64,000 bases of DNA from Aliirhizobium smilacinae (GCF_006335145.1 NZ_VDMN01000005.1:1-64000), one strand, 5' to 3'. Shown: positions 44,905-54,112, numbered from the stretch's first letter. Notes: a model not told the origin generated them from the letters alone. A program made the numbers and translations.

Positions 44905-46050
44905 ATGCAGCCTCAATCAGTAAATATTTCGGGGATCGGCAAGGGCTTCGGCGCCGATGACGTGCTCAAGGGCATTGATCTTTCCATTCGTCCGGGCGAG
45001 TTTCTTTCTCTCGTCGGCATGTCGGGCTGTGGAAAGTCCACACTGCTGCGGATTATTGCCGGCCTGGAGACGGCGGATCGCGGGACGATCTCGATCGGCA
45101 ACCGTGATGTAACAGAAATCGATCCGGCGGACCGCAACCTCGCAATGGTGTTCCAGTCCTATGCGCTCTATCCGCATATGACGGTTCGTGACAATATCGC
45201 GACGCCCTTGCGCATGCGCCGTCTGCCCTTCTTTGCAAGGCTTCCCCTTCTCGGCCGTGTAGTCGCGAAGGCGGAAACGCTTCGCGAGATTGACGCCTCC
45301 GTGCGACAGGCGGCCGATGTCCTGCAGATCAGCCACCTTCTGGACCGTAAGCCGGCCCAGCTTTCCGGCGGTCAAAGGCAACGCGTGGCGCTTGCCCGCG
45401 CCCTCGTGCGTTCGCCAGCCGCTTTCCTCATGGACGAACCGCTGTCGAACCTCGATGCCAAGCTGCGTGCCCATATGCGCGGCGAGCTGAGCAATCTGCA
45501 TGACCGTCTGGGCGCGACCTTCATTTACGTCACCCATGACCAGATCGAGGCGATGACCATGTCCGATCGTATCGCGCTGATGTCGGAAGGCCGGATCGAG
45601 CAGCTGGGTACACCTGATGAACTCTATCAGGCACCCGCGACATTGACTGTTGCCCGTTTCATTGGAACACCGTCCATCAACCTGCTGCCGGCCGAGATCG
45701 ACGCTTCGAGCAATATCGTCCTGTTCAGTCGTAAGCTTGGCCTGCAGGCCGACGGCACGTCTCGCGGCCCGGCCACGATTGGCATCCGGGCCGAAGATAT
45801 CTTTCCGGCGACGGATGGTATCCCGGCGCGCGTGCTGCGCACGGAAACCCAGGGCGCCGATCGTTTTGTCACCTGCCAACTCGTAGATGACACATCTATC
45901 TGCCTCGTTATGCGCGAAAAGGCTGGCACCACGACCGGCGTGGATAGCGAAGGGTTGATCCGTTTGGGCTTCAGCAAAACGCAAATTCATCTTTTCGGCT
46001 CTGACGAAAAACGCTGCATTGTGAGACAGCTCGAACAGGTGATGGCGTGA
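44905..46050 (+). CDS. Sugar/glycerol-phosphate-type ABC ATP-binding protein (UgpC-like)
   Basis: The 381-residue ATPase follows AAGGAG. It has Walker A GMSGCGKST, Q-loop MVFQSYALYPHMTV, signature LSGGQRQR, Walker B AFLMDEPLSNLD and H-loop VTHDQIEAMT, then a TOBE-type C-terminal domain (about 240-370), all as in MalK/UgpC. An extra ~12-residue insertion (RLPFFARLPLLGRVV) lies between Q-loop and signature, not usual in MalK or UgpC. It energises the permeases downstream; the stop overlaps the next start (GTGA). Confidence 0.88.
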   Translation: MQPQSVNISGIGKGFGADDVLKGIDLSIRPGEFLSLVGMSGCGKSTLLRIIAGLETADRGTISIGNRDVTEIDPADRNLAMVFQSYALYPHMTVRDNIATPLRMRRLPFFARLPLLGRVVAKAETLREIDASVRQAADVLQISHLLDRKPAQLSGGQRQRVALARALVRSPAAFLMDEPLSNLDAKLRAHMRGELSNLHDRLGATFIYVTHDQIEAMTMSDRIALMSEGRIEQLGTPDELYQAPATLTVARFIGTPSINLLPAEIDASSNIVLFSRKLGLQADGTSRGPATIGIRAEDIFPATDGIPARVLRTETQGADRFVTCQLVDDTSICLVMREKAGTTTGVDSEGLIRLGFSKTQIHLFGSDEKRCIVRQLEQVMA

Positions 46051-46973
46051 GCACAGCGGTAAATGTCTCATCTGGGGCGCCTGCCGCAAAGGCTGGAAAG
46101 TCTCTGCCAGCACGCCGCATGGCGGTTCGCGGCATGTTTTTCGTGTTTCCGGCCGTCCTGCTGCTGCTGGCAATCTACATCATTCCGATGATCGTACTTG
46201 CCGCATTCTCGGTGACCGACTACCAGCTCGGCGCGTTATCGACCAGTTTCATCGGGCTAGAGAATTTCCGCAAGGCCTTTGCCGACCCGGTCTTCATGAG
46301 AGCACTGCTTAACACGGTGATCTACGCAGTCATCGTCATTCCGGTCGGCGTTTTTCTGGCGCTGGGGATTGCGCTCCTGGTGTATAACCGCAAACGCAGC
46401 CGCGCCTTCTGGGAGATCGCCTATTTTCTTCCCGTGACCGCAACGCTAGTGGCCATGGCAACGGTTTTCCAGTTCCTGCTGCATCCCTCTCTCGGGCCCG
46501 TCAACGCCGCGATCACATGGTTCGGTTTCGAACCAGTCGGCTTCCTGTCGAATCCTTCCCTGCTCATCCCGACCATGGCGATCATCGGCATCTGGCAGGT
46601 TCTGGGTTTCAACATGGTGCTCTTCCTCGCCGGCCTGACGGCAATTTCGAAGGACCTTCATGAAGCCGTGCGTATCGATGGCGCCAAGAACCCGGTCGAT
46701 CGCTTTTTGACTGTCACGTGGCCGATGCTCGGACCGACAACAATGTTCGTTGTCGTCACCACCTCGATCTCCGCCTTCAAGGTATTCGAGACGGTGGCAG
46801 TTCTGACCAAGGGTCGTTCGGGTTCGGAAGTTCTTCTCTACGCCCTTTATCTCGAAGGCTTCGAATATTCCAACACCGGTTACGCGGCCTCCCTGACCCT
46901 CATCTTCCTTGCGATCGTGCTGATCCTGTCGATCGGCCAGACGCTGCATATGGACAGGAAGGTACACTACTGA
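46047..46973 (+). CDS. ABC transporter permease, UgpA/MalF type
   Basis: The 308-residue membrane protein starts at GTG 46047. About six spans are visible (FVFPAVLLLLAIYIIPMIVLAAF first), and the EAA loop reads ISKDLHEAVRIDGAKNPVDRFLTVTWPMLGPT near residue 205. The long first span and spacing match CUT1-family partners. It pairs with the next gene, whose ATG shares one base with its stop. Confidence 0.88.
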   Translation: MSTAVNVSSGAPAAKAGKSLPARRMAVRGMFFVFPAVLLLLAIYIIPMIVLAAFSVTDYQLGALSTSFIGLENFRKAFADPVFMRALLNTVIYAVIVIPVGVFLALGIALLVYNRKRSRAFWEIAYFLPVTATLVAMATVFQFLLHPSLGPVNAAITWFGFEPVGFLSNPSLLIPTMAIIGIWQVLGFNMVLFLAGLTAISKDLHEAVRIDGAKNPVDRFLTVTWPMLGPTTMFVVVTTSISAFKVFETVAVLTKGRSGSEVLLYALYLEGFEYSNTGYAASLTLIFLAIVLILSIGQTLHMDRKVHY

Positions 46974-47794
46974 TGCTCGCGCTTCGCAAATACATGCCGC
47001 ATGCCGTGCTGGGCCTTGGCGCCTTTGTCATGCTTCTGCCCTTCTACTGGATGTTCCTGACCTCAATCCGCTCACCGGCGGAAATATTCAGCGTGTCGCT
47101 CTGGCCGATCCCGCAGAAATTTGCCGCGGTCGATAATTATTCGCGCGCCGCAGGCCAGGTGCCCATGCTGAAATTCATGGCAAACGGCGTAATCGTCTGC
47201 TTCGGCATCCTTATCGTCCAGATCCTCACCGCGGTGCCCGCGGCCTATGCACTTGCGAAGCTACGCTTTCCGGGCCGCAAGCTTCTGCTGACACTGATTA
47301 TCGCAGCCCTGACGGTGCCGATCCAGGCGCTCGCGCTTCCGCTCTTCGTTGGCCTTGCAAAGGCGCAGATGCTCAACACCTATTTCGCGATGATGATGCC
47401 CTTCCTGCTCTCGGTCTTCGCGATCTTCCTGTTCAACCAGTCCTTCCGCAGCTATCCCGACGAGATCATCGAGGCGGCCCGCATGGATGGCTTTTCGGAG
47501 CTTGAGATCTGCTGGCGGCTGGTGCTGCGCGGCTCATTGCCTTCGCTTGCCGCCTTCTCGGTTTTTTCGCTCGTGGCCCATTGGAACGACCTCTACTGGC
47601 CGATGATCGTCGTCACAGACACGAACCTCGCTCCGCCGCCGCTCGGCATGCTGTTTTTCGCCGACGTCGAATCCGGCGCAAACTACGGCGCGCTGATGGC
47701 AGGTGCGACGATCATTACTGCGCCAATGGTGGTGTGCTTCCTCCTCGCCCGCAAACATTTCATCGCCGGCATCACAATGACCGGCGTGAAGTAA
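46973..47794 (+). CDS. ABC transporter permease, UgpE/MalG type
   Basis: The 273-residue protein has about six spans and the MalG-type layout: PFYWMFLTSIRSPAEIF after the first span, QILTAVPAAYALAKLRFPGRK, and the EAA loop DEIIEAARMDGFSELEICWRLVLRGSLPSLA. The ATG at 46973 is used because the preceding permease ends there. With the MalF-type partner it forms the membrane channel. Confidence 0.88.
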   Translation: MLALRKYMPHAVLGLGAFVMLLPFYWMFLTSIRSPAEIFSVSLWPIPQKFAAVDNYSRAAGQVPMLKFMANGVIVCFGILIVQILTAVPAAYALAKLRFPGRKLLLTLIIAALTVPIQALALPLFVGLAKAQMLNTYFAMMMPFLLSVFAIFLFNQSFRSYPDEIIEAARMDGFSELEICWRLVLRGSLPSLAAFSVFSLVAHWNDLYWPMIVVTDTNLAPPPLGMLFFADVESGANYGALMAGATIITAPMVVCFLLARKHFIAGITMTGVK

Positions 47795-47832
47795 CTCTCC
47801 TCCTCCCTCAACCCCACTCCTCGGAGATCGCA

Positions 47833-49125
47833 ATGAACATCAATCGACGGACCGCTCTGGGCGGCCTGGCACTCGGTCTTGCCCTCAGCGGCTTCTCGGC
47901 ACCGAGCTTTGCTGCGGACGTAACCCTCAACGTCCTCTACAACCTGCCCGGCTTCACCAAATTCCATCAGCCGCTGGCCGATGAATTCATGAAGAACAAC
48001 CCGGACATCAAGATCAATTTCCTCGCACCGGCACCTGGCTACAACGATGGCCAGCAGCAGGTTCTTCGCGCTGCAGTCACCGGCAACCTGCCTGACGTCT
48101 ACTTCTCCGGTTATAACCTGACCGCGGAACTGGTTCACGCACTTGAGCCGCGCAAGCAGATCACCGATCTCGCACCGTTCATTGAAAAGGAAGGTGGCCA
48201 GGCGTTCCTCGACAAGAACTACACGCCGAACATGGCTGCTCTCGGCAAGATCGACGGCAAGCAGTACGGCCTGCCTGTCAATGCTTCCTCGCCGATCATC
48301 TACATCAATGCTGAACTCGTCCGTAAGGCTGGCGGTGATCCTGACAACATGCCGAAGACTTTCGAAGGCCTGATTGAGCTGGCAAAGAAGATCCATGCCC
48401 AGGACGGGAAGGTTGCCGGCATGGGCTACGACATCAATCTCTGGCCGGATGACTGGTTGTGGCAAGCACTCGTCACCAACCAGGGTGGCAAGCTTGTCGA
48501 TGAAGCGACGAAGACTGTCGGCTTCAACAACGAAATCGGCCTGAACGCACTGAAGCTGACCCGCCGCTTTGTCACCGAAGGCGGCCAGAACCTGCTCGAC
48601 TGGGACCAGTCGCGCCAGCAGTTCGGTGCAGGCCTGACGGGCTTCATCTTCTCCACTCCAGCTCACGTCCAGACCGTCGAAGGTCTGGTCGGCGATCGTT
48701 TCGAGTTGAAGACTGCAACCTTCCCGCTCGATAACCCGGAAAAAGGTGGCGTTCCCACCGGTGGCAACTCGGCAGTCATGCTGACGCAGGACGCAGCCAA
48801 GCAGGACGCGGCATGGAAATATCTGAAATGGGTTACCGGCCCGGAAGCCCAGAACGTCATCGTTCGCATCACCGGCTATCTGCCGACCAACAAGCTCGCG
48901 ACCGGCCCGGAATTCCTGGCTCCCTATTATGCCGAGCATCCGAACGTTAAGACTGCTTCGCTGCAGGCTGATCGTTCGCTTCCCTGGGCAGGCTATCCGG
49001 GTGGCGACAGCGTTCGCATATGGCGCACCCAGCGCGACATCATCGGCACCGTCATGCGTGGCGAAGTTACGCCGGAAGACGGCCTGAAGCAGATCGTCGA
49101 GCAGACCAACGCCCTGATGAAGTAA
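47833..49125 (+). CDS. ABC transporter substrate-binding protein, family 1 (UgpB-like)
   Basis: The 430-residue protein has a Sec signal peptide (MNINRRTALGGLALGLALSGFSAPSFAA, cleavage after FAA). The N-terminal RRTA could also be read as Tat-like. The mature protein shows FMKNNPDIKINFL, LPVNASSPIIYINAELVRKAG and the PLDNPEKGGVPTGGNSAVMLTQDAAKQDAAWKY pattern of CUT1 binding proteins. A GGAG site precedes the start. Because of the Pho box and the phosphodiesterase that follows, a glycerophosphodiester or other phosphate ester is the likely ligand, not a plain sugar. Confidence 0.85.
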   Translation: MNINRRTALGGLALGLALSGFSAPSFAADVTLNVLYNLPGFTKFHQPLADEFMKNNPDIKINFLAPAPGYNDGQQQVLRAAVTGNLPDVYFSGYNLTAELVHALEPRKQITDLAPFIEKEGGQAFLDKNYTPNMAALGKIDGKQYGLPVNASSPIIYINAELVRKAGGDPDNMPKTFEGLIELAKKIHAQDGKVAGMGYDINLWPDDWLWQALVTNQGGKLVDEATKTVGFNNEIGLNALKLTRRFVTEGGQNLLDWDQSRQQFGAGLTGFIFSTPAHVQTVEGLVGDRFELKTATFPLDNPEKGGVPTGGNSAVMLTQDAAKQDAAWKYLKWVTGPEAQNVIVRITGYLPTNKLATGPEFLAPYYAEHPNVKTASLQADRSLPWAGYPGGDSVRIWRTQRDIIGTVMRGEVTPEDGLKQIVEQTNALMK

Positions 49126-49148
49126 CCTCTGAGGACACTCGTCCAAGG

Positions 49149-49169
49149 CCGCGGGGATTTTCTCCGCGG
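49149..49169 (+). promoter_or_regulatory. Intercistronic hairpin
   Basis: CCGCGG repeats form a 6-bp stem around a 9-nt loop, between the binding-protein and phosphodiesterase genes. There is only a weak T content afterwards (TCAATTCTGTTT), so it is more likely an mRNA processing or attenuation element that adjusts the level of the downstream gene. Confidence 0.4.
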
Positions 49170-49195
49170 TCAATTCTGTTTCCGGAAAGCTCTCC

Positions 49196-49996
49196 ATGAA
49201 AATTATACAGATCACAGACACACATCTTATGCCGCGCGGGCATTCGGTACACGCCATCGACCCCGAAAAGCATCTGCGTGCCGCAATGGCCGACGTCCTT
49301 CAGAAACATGCGGACGCGGACCTGCTGGTGATGACTGGCGACCTCTGCAATCACGGAGATCCCGAAGCCTACGACATCCTGAAAGACATTCTTGCGCCAG
49401 TGCCGTTCGACGTCCGTCTCATGCTCGGCAATCATGATGATCGGCCTAATTTCGTAATGGCATTCCCGCAGCATCCCCGCGACGATTACGGTTTCATACA
49501 GTCCTATATGGACACGACATACGGTCGATTGATCTTCCTGGATAGCCATGAGCAAGGCGTGATCGGCGGCATGTATGGCGAAGATCGTCTAGCGTTTCTC
49601 GATACGGCGCTGGCTGGAGCAGGTGAACTCCCTGCCACGATCTTCATCCATCATCCGCCGATGGACTGTGGTATCGCCCATTTCGACCATATCGGCATGC
49701 ATGATGACGGGGCGGTGATGAAGAGGCTGGTTGGGCATCCGGCCGGCATCCGACATATCGTCTTCGGTCACATCCACGTTCCGCTCGCAGGAACCAGTGC
49801 CGAAGGGATCGCCTTTAGCTCGGGGCAGGCCTGTGCCCACCGCTTCATCACCGATCTGACAGATCCGATGCCTTTCTGGACTGGTGGCAATCCCTGTTAT
49901 CGTATCATCAATATCGACGCTTCAGGCTTTCGCGCCTATGAGGCGCAGGTAGGTGAAGCGGTGACCGGTCGCGCCCCGATCTGCAAAGGACCGTGA
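49196..49996 (+). CDS. Metallophosphoesterase, GpdQ/CpdA-like phosphodiesterase
   Basis: The 266-residue protein has all calcineurin-like metal motifs: D8-x-H10 (ITDTHLM), GDLCNHGD, GNHDDRP, HHPPMDCG and GHIHVPL. It matches the GpdQ/class III phosphodiesterase layout, which hydrolyses glycerophosphodiesters and also cAMP. No signal peptide is present, so it acts in the cytoplasm on the imported compound. It is 70 nt after the binding-protein gene and probably belongs to the same Pho-controlled operon. Cyclic-AMP hydrolysis is an alternative role. Confidence 0.85.
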   Translation: MKIIQITDTHLMPRGHSVHAIDPEKHLRAAMADVLQKHADADLLVMTGDLCNHGDPEAYDILKDILAPVPFDVRLMLGNHDDRPNFVMAFPQHPRDDYGFIQSYMDTTYGRLIFLDSHEQGVIGGMYGEDRLAFLDTALAGAGELPATIFIHHPPMDCGIAHFDHIGMHDDGAVMKRLVGHPAGIRHIVFGHIHVPLAGTSAEGIAFSSGQACAHRFITDLTDPMPFWTGGNPCYRIINIDASGFRAYEAQVGEAVTGRAPICKGP

Positions 49997-50133
49997 TCAA
50001 GTGAGTTTCTGGGCTTACTGTAGCCACCTTGCGGGTGAGAGAGCGCAAGGCACTCTTCCGCCGGCCGGTGATATCACATATTCGATTGATGCATAGTAAA
50101 GCGGCTGCTATTAAACTCAGGCCGCGGGGGTAA

Positions 50134-50436
50134 TCAGCTATCGGTGAGCGCTCGCTCATTTGACACATCGAATCTCCTAATCTCGCCGTGCATCTGGCCC
50201 TGCCATTTACTGACAAACGACAACGTGCCTGCGGCCTGAAGATGGGCGCTGAGTGACGCCTGGTCCGCCCAACGCTCCGAAACGAGCACCTGGCCCAGCG
50301 CTGCGTCCTCTACGGCGGCGTGATAGGCGATGTTGCCGGCACGTAGCCGCGTGGCAATGGCCAGCGTTTGCAGATCCGCGAGAAAGAGCGAGAGTTGGCT
50401 CGGCTCGATGTATGTGTGCCCGGTGACGATCAGCAT
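50134..50436 (-). CDS. ABM-domain (antibiotic biosynthesis monooxygenase) protein
   Basis: The 100-residue protein (ATG 50436 after AAGGAAC) has the ferredoxin-like ABM fold: MLIVTGHTYIEPSQLSLFLADLQTLA, the AAVEDAALGQVLVSERWADQASLSAHLQA block. Such proteins oxidise quinols without cofactor or act as small oxygenases. It follows a quinone-oxidoreductase gene by 63 nt on the same strand, so a shared quinone-handling role is plausible. A start at 50493 is possible but gives a poor leader. Confidence 0.78.
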   Translation of the reverse strand: MLIVTGHTYIEPSQLSLFLADLQTLAIATRLRAGNIAYHAAVEDAALGQVLVSERWADQASLSAHLQAAGTLSFVSKWQGQMHGEIRRFDVSNERALTDS

Positions 50437-50499
50437 AACTCGTTCCTTCTTGCAAAGGCCCCCAGGCCCCGCGTTTGTGGGATCGGGACTCATTGGTCG

Positions 50500-51516
50500 T
50501 CACATCGCGATCAGCACGACCTTGCCCTGGATTCCGCCAAGGGACGCATGCTCGTGTGCGGCCGATGCCTCTGCAAGCGAGAAGGTGCTGTCGATTACGA
50601 CACGGATGGTGGCGTTATCGAGGAGGTGGCCGGCCTCGGCCAGTTGCGCGCCGTTGGAACGCACCTGCGTCGATGACACCCTGATCCCGCGCTTTGCGGC
50701 CTCATCATGGCCGGAAAAGCCCAGAGGGTTGACCAGATAGAGCGCGCCACCCGGTTTGATGACGCTCAGAAACCGCTCGATGTTCGAGCCACCTACGGCG
50801 TCCATGACCAGATCAACATCCGATGCGATGGTTTCGGCTGGCTGTTTGGTGTAGTCGATGAACTCGTCTGCGCCAAGATCGCGCAGAAGCGCTTCGTGTT
50901 TTCCGGATGCAACTGCGATCACGCGGGCTCCCTTCCATTTTGCAACCTGAACCGCCAGATGTCCGACACCACCACCGGCGCCATTGACCAGCACTGTCCT
51001 TCCGTCGAGCGGGATGGGTGTGTGAGCGAATGGTTGAAACGGGTTCGGCGCATCATGGCCAAGATCGACGAGGAATTGCCATGCCGTCAAAAGCGACATT
51101 GGCGCGCCTGCGGCATGGACGTGATCGATATTGCGCGGCTTCAACGCCAGTTCCGACGCAGGAACGCTGACATATTCCGCATAAGCGCTGCTCCCCGTCA
51201 TCAACTCATTCGGGAACCGCACCATCGAATAGACCTCGTCGCCGACATTGAAGCCCGAGACGCCGGCGCCGATTGCATCGACGACTCCCGAGATATCGGT
51301 GCCAAGGATTAGAGGGAAGCTCGGATTGGGTTGCCATTCCGGGGGCAGCGCTCTGTAGCCGTCACGCAGATAGAGATCCGGCGGGTTGAGGCTTGCCGCG
51401 TGGACACGGACAAGTACCTCTTTCTTGCATGCCACCGGCTTCGGGGCATCCTCGTATCGCAGAACCTCCGGGCCGCCGAATTCGTGCAGGCGAACGGCTT
51501 TCATCATCTGGGTCAT
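50500..51516 (-). CDS. Zinc-independent alcohol dehydrogenase/quinone oxidoreductase family protein
   Basis: The 338-residue MDR protein begins MKAVRLHEFGGPEVLRYED, the QOR-type N-terminus, and has the nucleotide-binding NGAGGGVGHLAVQVAK near residue 185. Catalytic zinc ligands of alcohol dehydrogenases are missing, which points to a quinone or enone reductase using NADPH. The ATG at 51516 avoids 12 residues that fall in the shared promoter. It is divergent from a LysR gene, which probably controls it. Confidence 0.85.
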   Translation of the reverse strand: MTQMMKAVRLHEFGGPEVLRYEDAPKPVACKKEVLVRVHAASLNPPDLYLRDGYRALPPEWQPNPSFPLILGTDISGVVDAIGAGVSGFNVGDEVYSMVRFPNELMTGSSAYAEYVSVPASELALKPRNIDHVHAAGAPMSLLTAWQFLVDLGHDAPNPFQPFAHTPIPLDGRTVLVNGAGGGVGHLAVQVAKWKGARVIAVASGKHEALLRDLGADEFIDYTKQPAETIASDVDLVMDAVGGSNIERFLSVIKPGGALYLVNPLGFSGHDEAAKRGIRVSSTQVRSNGAQLAEAGHLLDNATIRVVIDSTFSLAEASAAHEHASLGGIQGKVVLIAM

Positions 51517-51577
51517 TTCAGCCTCTATCCAAAGTGGTTTCCTTGACACCATTTATGTCTAGCATTCGAGATTGATA

Positions 51578-51608
51578 ATGGCATCGAAAGTCGATTTACT
51601 AATGCCAT
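51578..51608. promoter_or_regulatory. Inverted repeat in the LysR/oxidoreductase promoter
   Basis: ATGGCAT (51578-51584) and ATGCCAT (51602-51608) form a 7-bp dyad with a 17-nt spacer that reaches the start codon of the LysR gene. LysR proteins bind spaced dyads in such divergent regions. The site could mediate autorepression; the position over the start codon makes it tentative. Confidence 0.35.
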
Positions 51609-52509
51609 GACGGAACAAATCGGAATTGAACGGCTGGCGGGTTTGATCGCGTTCGCGCGGGCCGGCTCTTTGGGCAGCTACACGGCCGCGGCTCGATCTT
51701 TGGGCATCTCACCCTCGGCGGTCAGCAAAAGCATCCAGCGACTGGAGCGTCAGCTCGGCGTATCCTTGTTTACCCGGACGACCCGGTCTCTGGCGCTCAC
51801 GAACGAGGGCCGCGATCTCCATGAGCGGACGCTCCGCCTGTTGCGGGACGCAGAAGAGATCGAGCAGGCAGCCAAGGCCGCCCGTGCGGTACCGGCCGGC
51901 ACGCTGCGGATCGCGGCATCTTTGCCGATCGGCTTGCATGTGATTACGCCCGCTCTTCCAAGGTTTCGCACGCTCCATCCGAAGGTGTCGATCGACCTCA
52001 GACTGAGCGATCAGAGGATCGACCTAATCGAGGAGGGCATAGACATTGCCATTCGGATCGGTGATCTTCCCGATTCACGGCTTCTATCGAGGCGCCTCTC
52101 TTCGCATCGACTTTGTTGTTATGCCTCGCCGGATTATCTGGCGACGAAGGGCACGCCGAAACATCCTGATGATCTTCCGGCATACGATACCGTTAACCTG
52201 CGCTATCAAAGCACGGGTCTCATGTTTCGTTGGCCATTCCGCGTTGGTGACCGGGAGATAGAGATTGTGCCGTCCTCTGCGATCATCGTGGATGCAAGTG
52301 AGGCTGTCATCGCATCGATCGCAGCCGGAGCAGGGATTGGAATGGCCACAAACTTTATGGCAGCGCCCTTGGTCAAGCGGCGAGATCTAGTCCCTGTTCT
52401 TTCCGACTTTGCCGTTGAGCGCCACAATATCACGGCCGTCTGGCCACAGAGCCGCCGGACCAATCCGGCAGTCCGCGCTTTCCTGGATGTGCTGGTAGAG
52501 TTGCTTTGA
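51607..52509 (+). CDS. LysR-family regulator
   Basis: The 300-residue protein has a LysR helix-turn-helix (LIAFARAGSLGSYTAAARSLGISPSAVSKSIQRLERQLGVSLFTRTTRSLALT) and a CrgA/DmlR-type effector domain (GTLRIAASLPIGLHVITPALPRFRTLHP, GIDIAIRIGDLPDSRL). It diverges from the quinone oxidoreductase/ABM pair and probably regulates it in response to a quinone-like or aromatic effector; this is the common arrangement for the branch but not shown here. Confidence 0.88.
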   Translation: MTEQIGIERLAGLIAFARAGSLGSYTAAARSLGISPSAVSKSIQRLERQLGVSLFTRTTRSLALTNEGRDLHERTLRLLRDAEEIEQAAKAARAVPAGTLRIAASLPIGLHVITPALPRFRTLHPKVSIDLRLSDQRIDLIEEGIDIAIRIGDLPDSRLLSRRLSSHRLCCYASPDYLATKGTPKHPDDLPAYDTVNLRYQSTGLMFRWPFRVGDREIEIVPSSAIIVDASEAVIASIAAGAGIGMATNFMAAPLVKRRDLVPVLSDFAVERHNITAVWPQSRRTNPAVRAFLDVLVELL

Positions 52510-52695
52510 TTGATGCGGCCCGTCTAGGTCGATAGACCGATCTCGGAAGGAGCAGAGGTGTAAATGTAGGCGATGGGGCGCTCAATGCTTAGAAGCCGAA
52601 TGCTGGGTTAGCGGTTCGAACACATTCAAGAGCGTGCATTCGGGATAATATGCTGCGAATGTATTCGACCTTATCTACACGCCATGCCAGTTGCC

Positions 52696-52875
52696 TTAGC
52701 GGCGTGCCGCTAAGGCGCGGCGTTGCAAATAAAAGATTGGACCCGTCAACAACGCTACGACGATGATGCAGCCCAGATGCCATGCTGTGACATATTGCGG
52801 GCCAATCTCCAGAACCGCAGCCGTCAGGGACATCTCTGTTATTCCTCCCGGAGCGCTTACGAGCACTGCGGTCGG
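52696..52875 (-). pseudogene. C-terminal fragment of an AbrB-like membrane protein
   Basis: On the minus strand the last ~58 codons before a stop at 52696 read PTAVLVSAPGGITEMSLTAA, then a membrane span TAWHLGCIIVVALLTGPIFY and a basic tail. The PGGxxEMSLxA motif followed by a last span is typical of the AbrB/putative ammonia monooxygenase-like membrane family. Upstream of 52875 the sequence belongs instead to an ABC exporter on the other strand, so only the tail of the gene survives. Confidence 0.6.
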
Positions 52876-54013
52876 GTAGGGGAGTTCAACGCCCGTATCG
52901 AGGAAAATATTGGCGGGATTCGTGTTGTTCAGGCTTTTGCCAACGAGGATCACGAGAGGGCGCTGTTTGCCAAAAACAACCTCAACTATCTCGCGACAAA
53001 GCTTGACGCATATCGTGTCATGGCCGCCTCCACGTCGCTCTCCTATCTGTCGATGCGCCTCGTCCAAGTCGTAGTGATGCTGGCCGGAGCCTGGTATGTG
53101 ACGCGTGGCGAACTCATTGCCGGCGGTTTCGTCGGGTTCCTGCTTCTGGTCGGCGTTTCTTTCCGGCCAATCGATAAGATCAACTCGATCGTCGAGACCT
53201 ATCCAAAAGGGATTGCCGGCTTCCAGCGCTATACGGACTTTCTTGATCGGCAGCCCGATATCAGGAATCGTGCGGATGCGTGTGATATTTCGCGACTGAG
53301 CGGCCGCATTAGATATCACGACGTCAGTTTCGGTTACCAGGCGGGGACGCCGATCCTCGCCCGCCTGAACCTGTCGATGGTGGCGGGGGAAACGGTCGCT
53401 TTTGTGAGGCCCTCCGGCGTCGGAAAGACGACGATCTGTGCACTTCTGCCGCGCTTCGAAGAGGTGACCGGGGGCGCAATCAGTATCGGCGGGGTCGATA
53501 TCCGGGACGCGAGCCTTAACAGCCTTCGCTCCAATATCGGCATCGTTCAGCAGGACGTCTTCCTGTTTGCCGGAACGACAAGCGAAAACATCGTTTATGG
53601 CCGTCTCGATGCAACCAAGGCTGACATCATCCAGGCGCTCCGTCGTGCTCGTCTTGACGATGTCATCGCAGCCTTGGCCGATGGTCTTGATACGATGATC
53701 GGTGAACGCGGCGTAAAACTGTCCGGTGGCCAGAAGCAGAGACTCTCGATCGCTCGTATCTTCCTTAAAGAACCCACCGATCTTGATCTTGGACGAGGCA
53801 ACATCGGCGCTCGACAGCGAGGCGGAACGGGCAATCCAGCGATCGCTAGCCGAACGGTCTAAAGGGCGCACGACGCTGGTCATTGCCCATCGACTAGCGA
53901 CCATTACCAATGCCGACCGGATTGTCGCTGTCGAAGACAGAAGTATCGTGGAGGAGGCAGACACAGTGATCTGCCGTCGAAGGCCGTTGGGCGATATCGC
54001 GCGCTTAATCTAG
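52873..54013 (+). pseudogene. ABC exporter (MsbA/LmrA type) fragment, frameshifted
   Basis: From 52873 the sequence reads RVGEFNARIEENIGGIRVVQAFANEDHE, the middle of an exporter membrane domain, then two spans and a full ATPase domain. The first half of the membrane domain is missing. Near 53773 an extra C shifts the frame just before Walker B: LILDEATSALDSEAERAIQRSL continues to 54013 in another frame. The P-loop reads RPSGVGKT, with Arg in place of the first Gly of Walker A. The three defects show that the gene is dead. Confidence 0.85.
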
Positions 54014-54112
54014 CTCAGGGGCGGAGCAACGCTGCGTAAGAGCGGAGGTGGAGCATTCTCGCAGGTGTGACGTGGGACGAACAAACAGATCAAATCTCGG
54101 AGAACACATTGC

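Noticed and set aside
44571..44960. Plus-strand frame of 129 codons before the ATPase gene
   Set aside because: It crosses the Pho box and the ATPase start in another frame, with no ribosome site and unusual composition.
44917..46173. Minus-strand frame of 418 codons
   Set aside because: It is antisense to the Ugp-like ATPase, which has all ABC motifs; the minus reading has none.
47683..49257. Long minus-strand open frame of 524 codons
   Set aside because: It lies fully opposite the substrate-binding-protein gene, has no domain, and reflects the high-GC antisense of a real gene.
52873..53964. Minus-strand frame opposite the ABC exporter
   Set aside because: Only its last ~58 codons (52696-52875) look like real protein; the rest is the antisense of the exporter ATPase.
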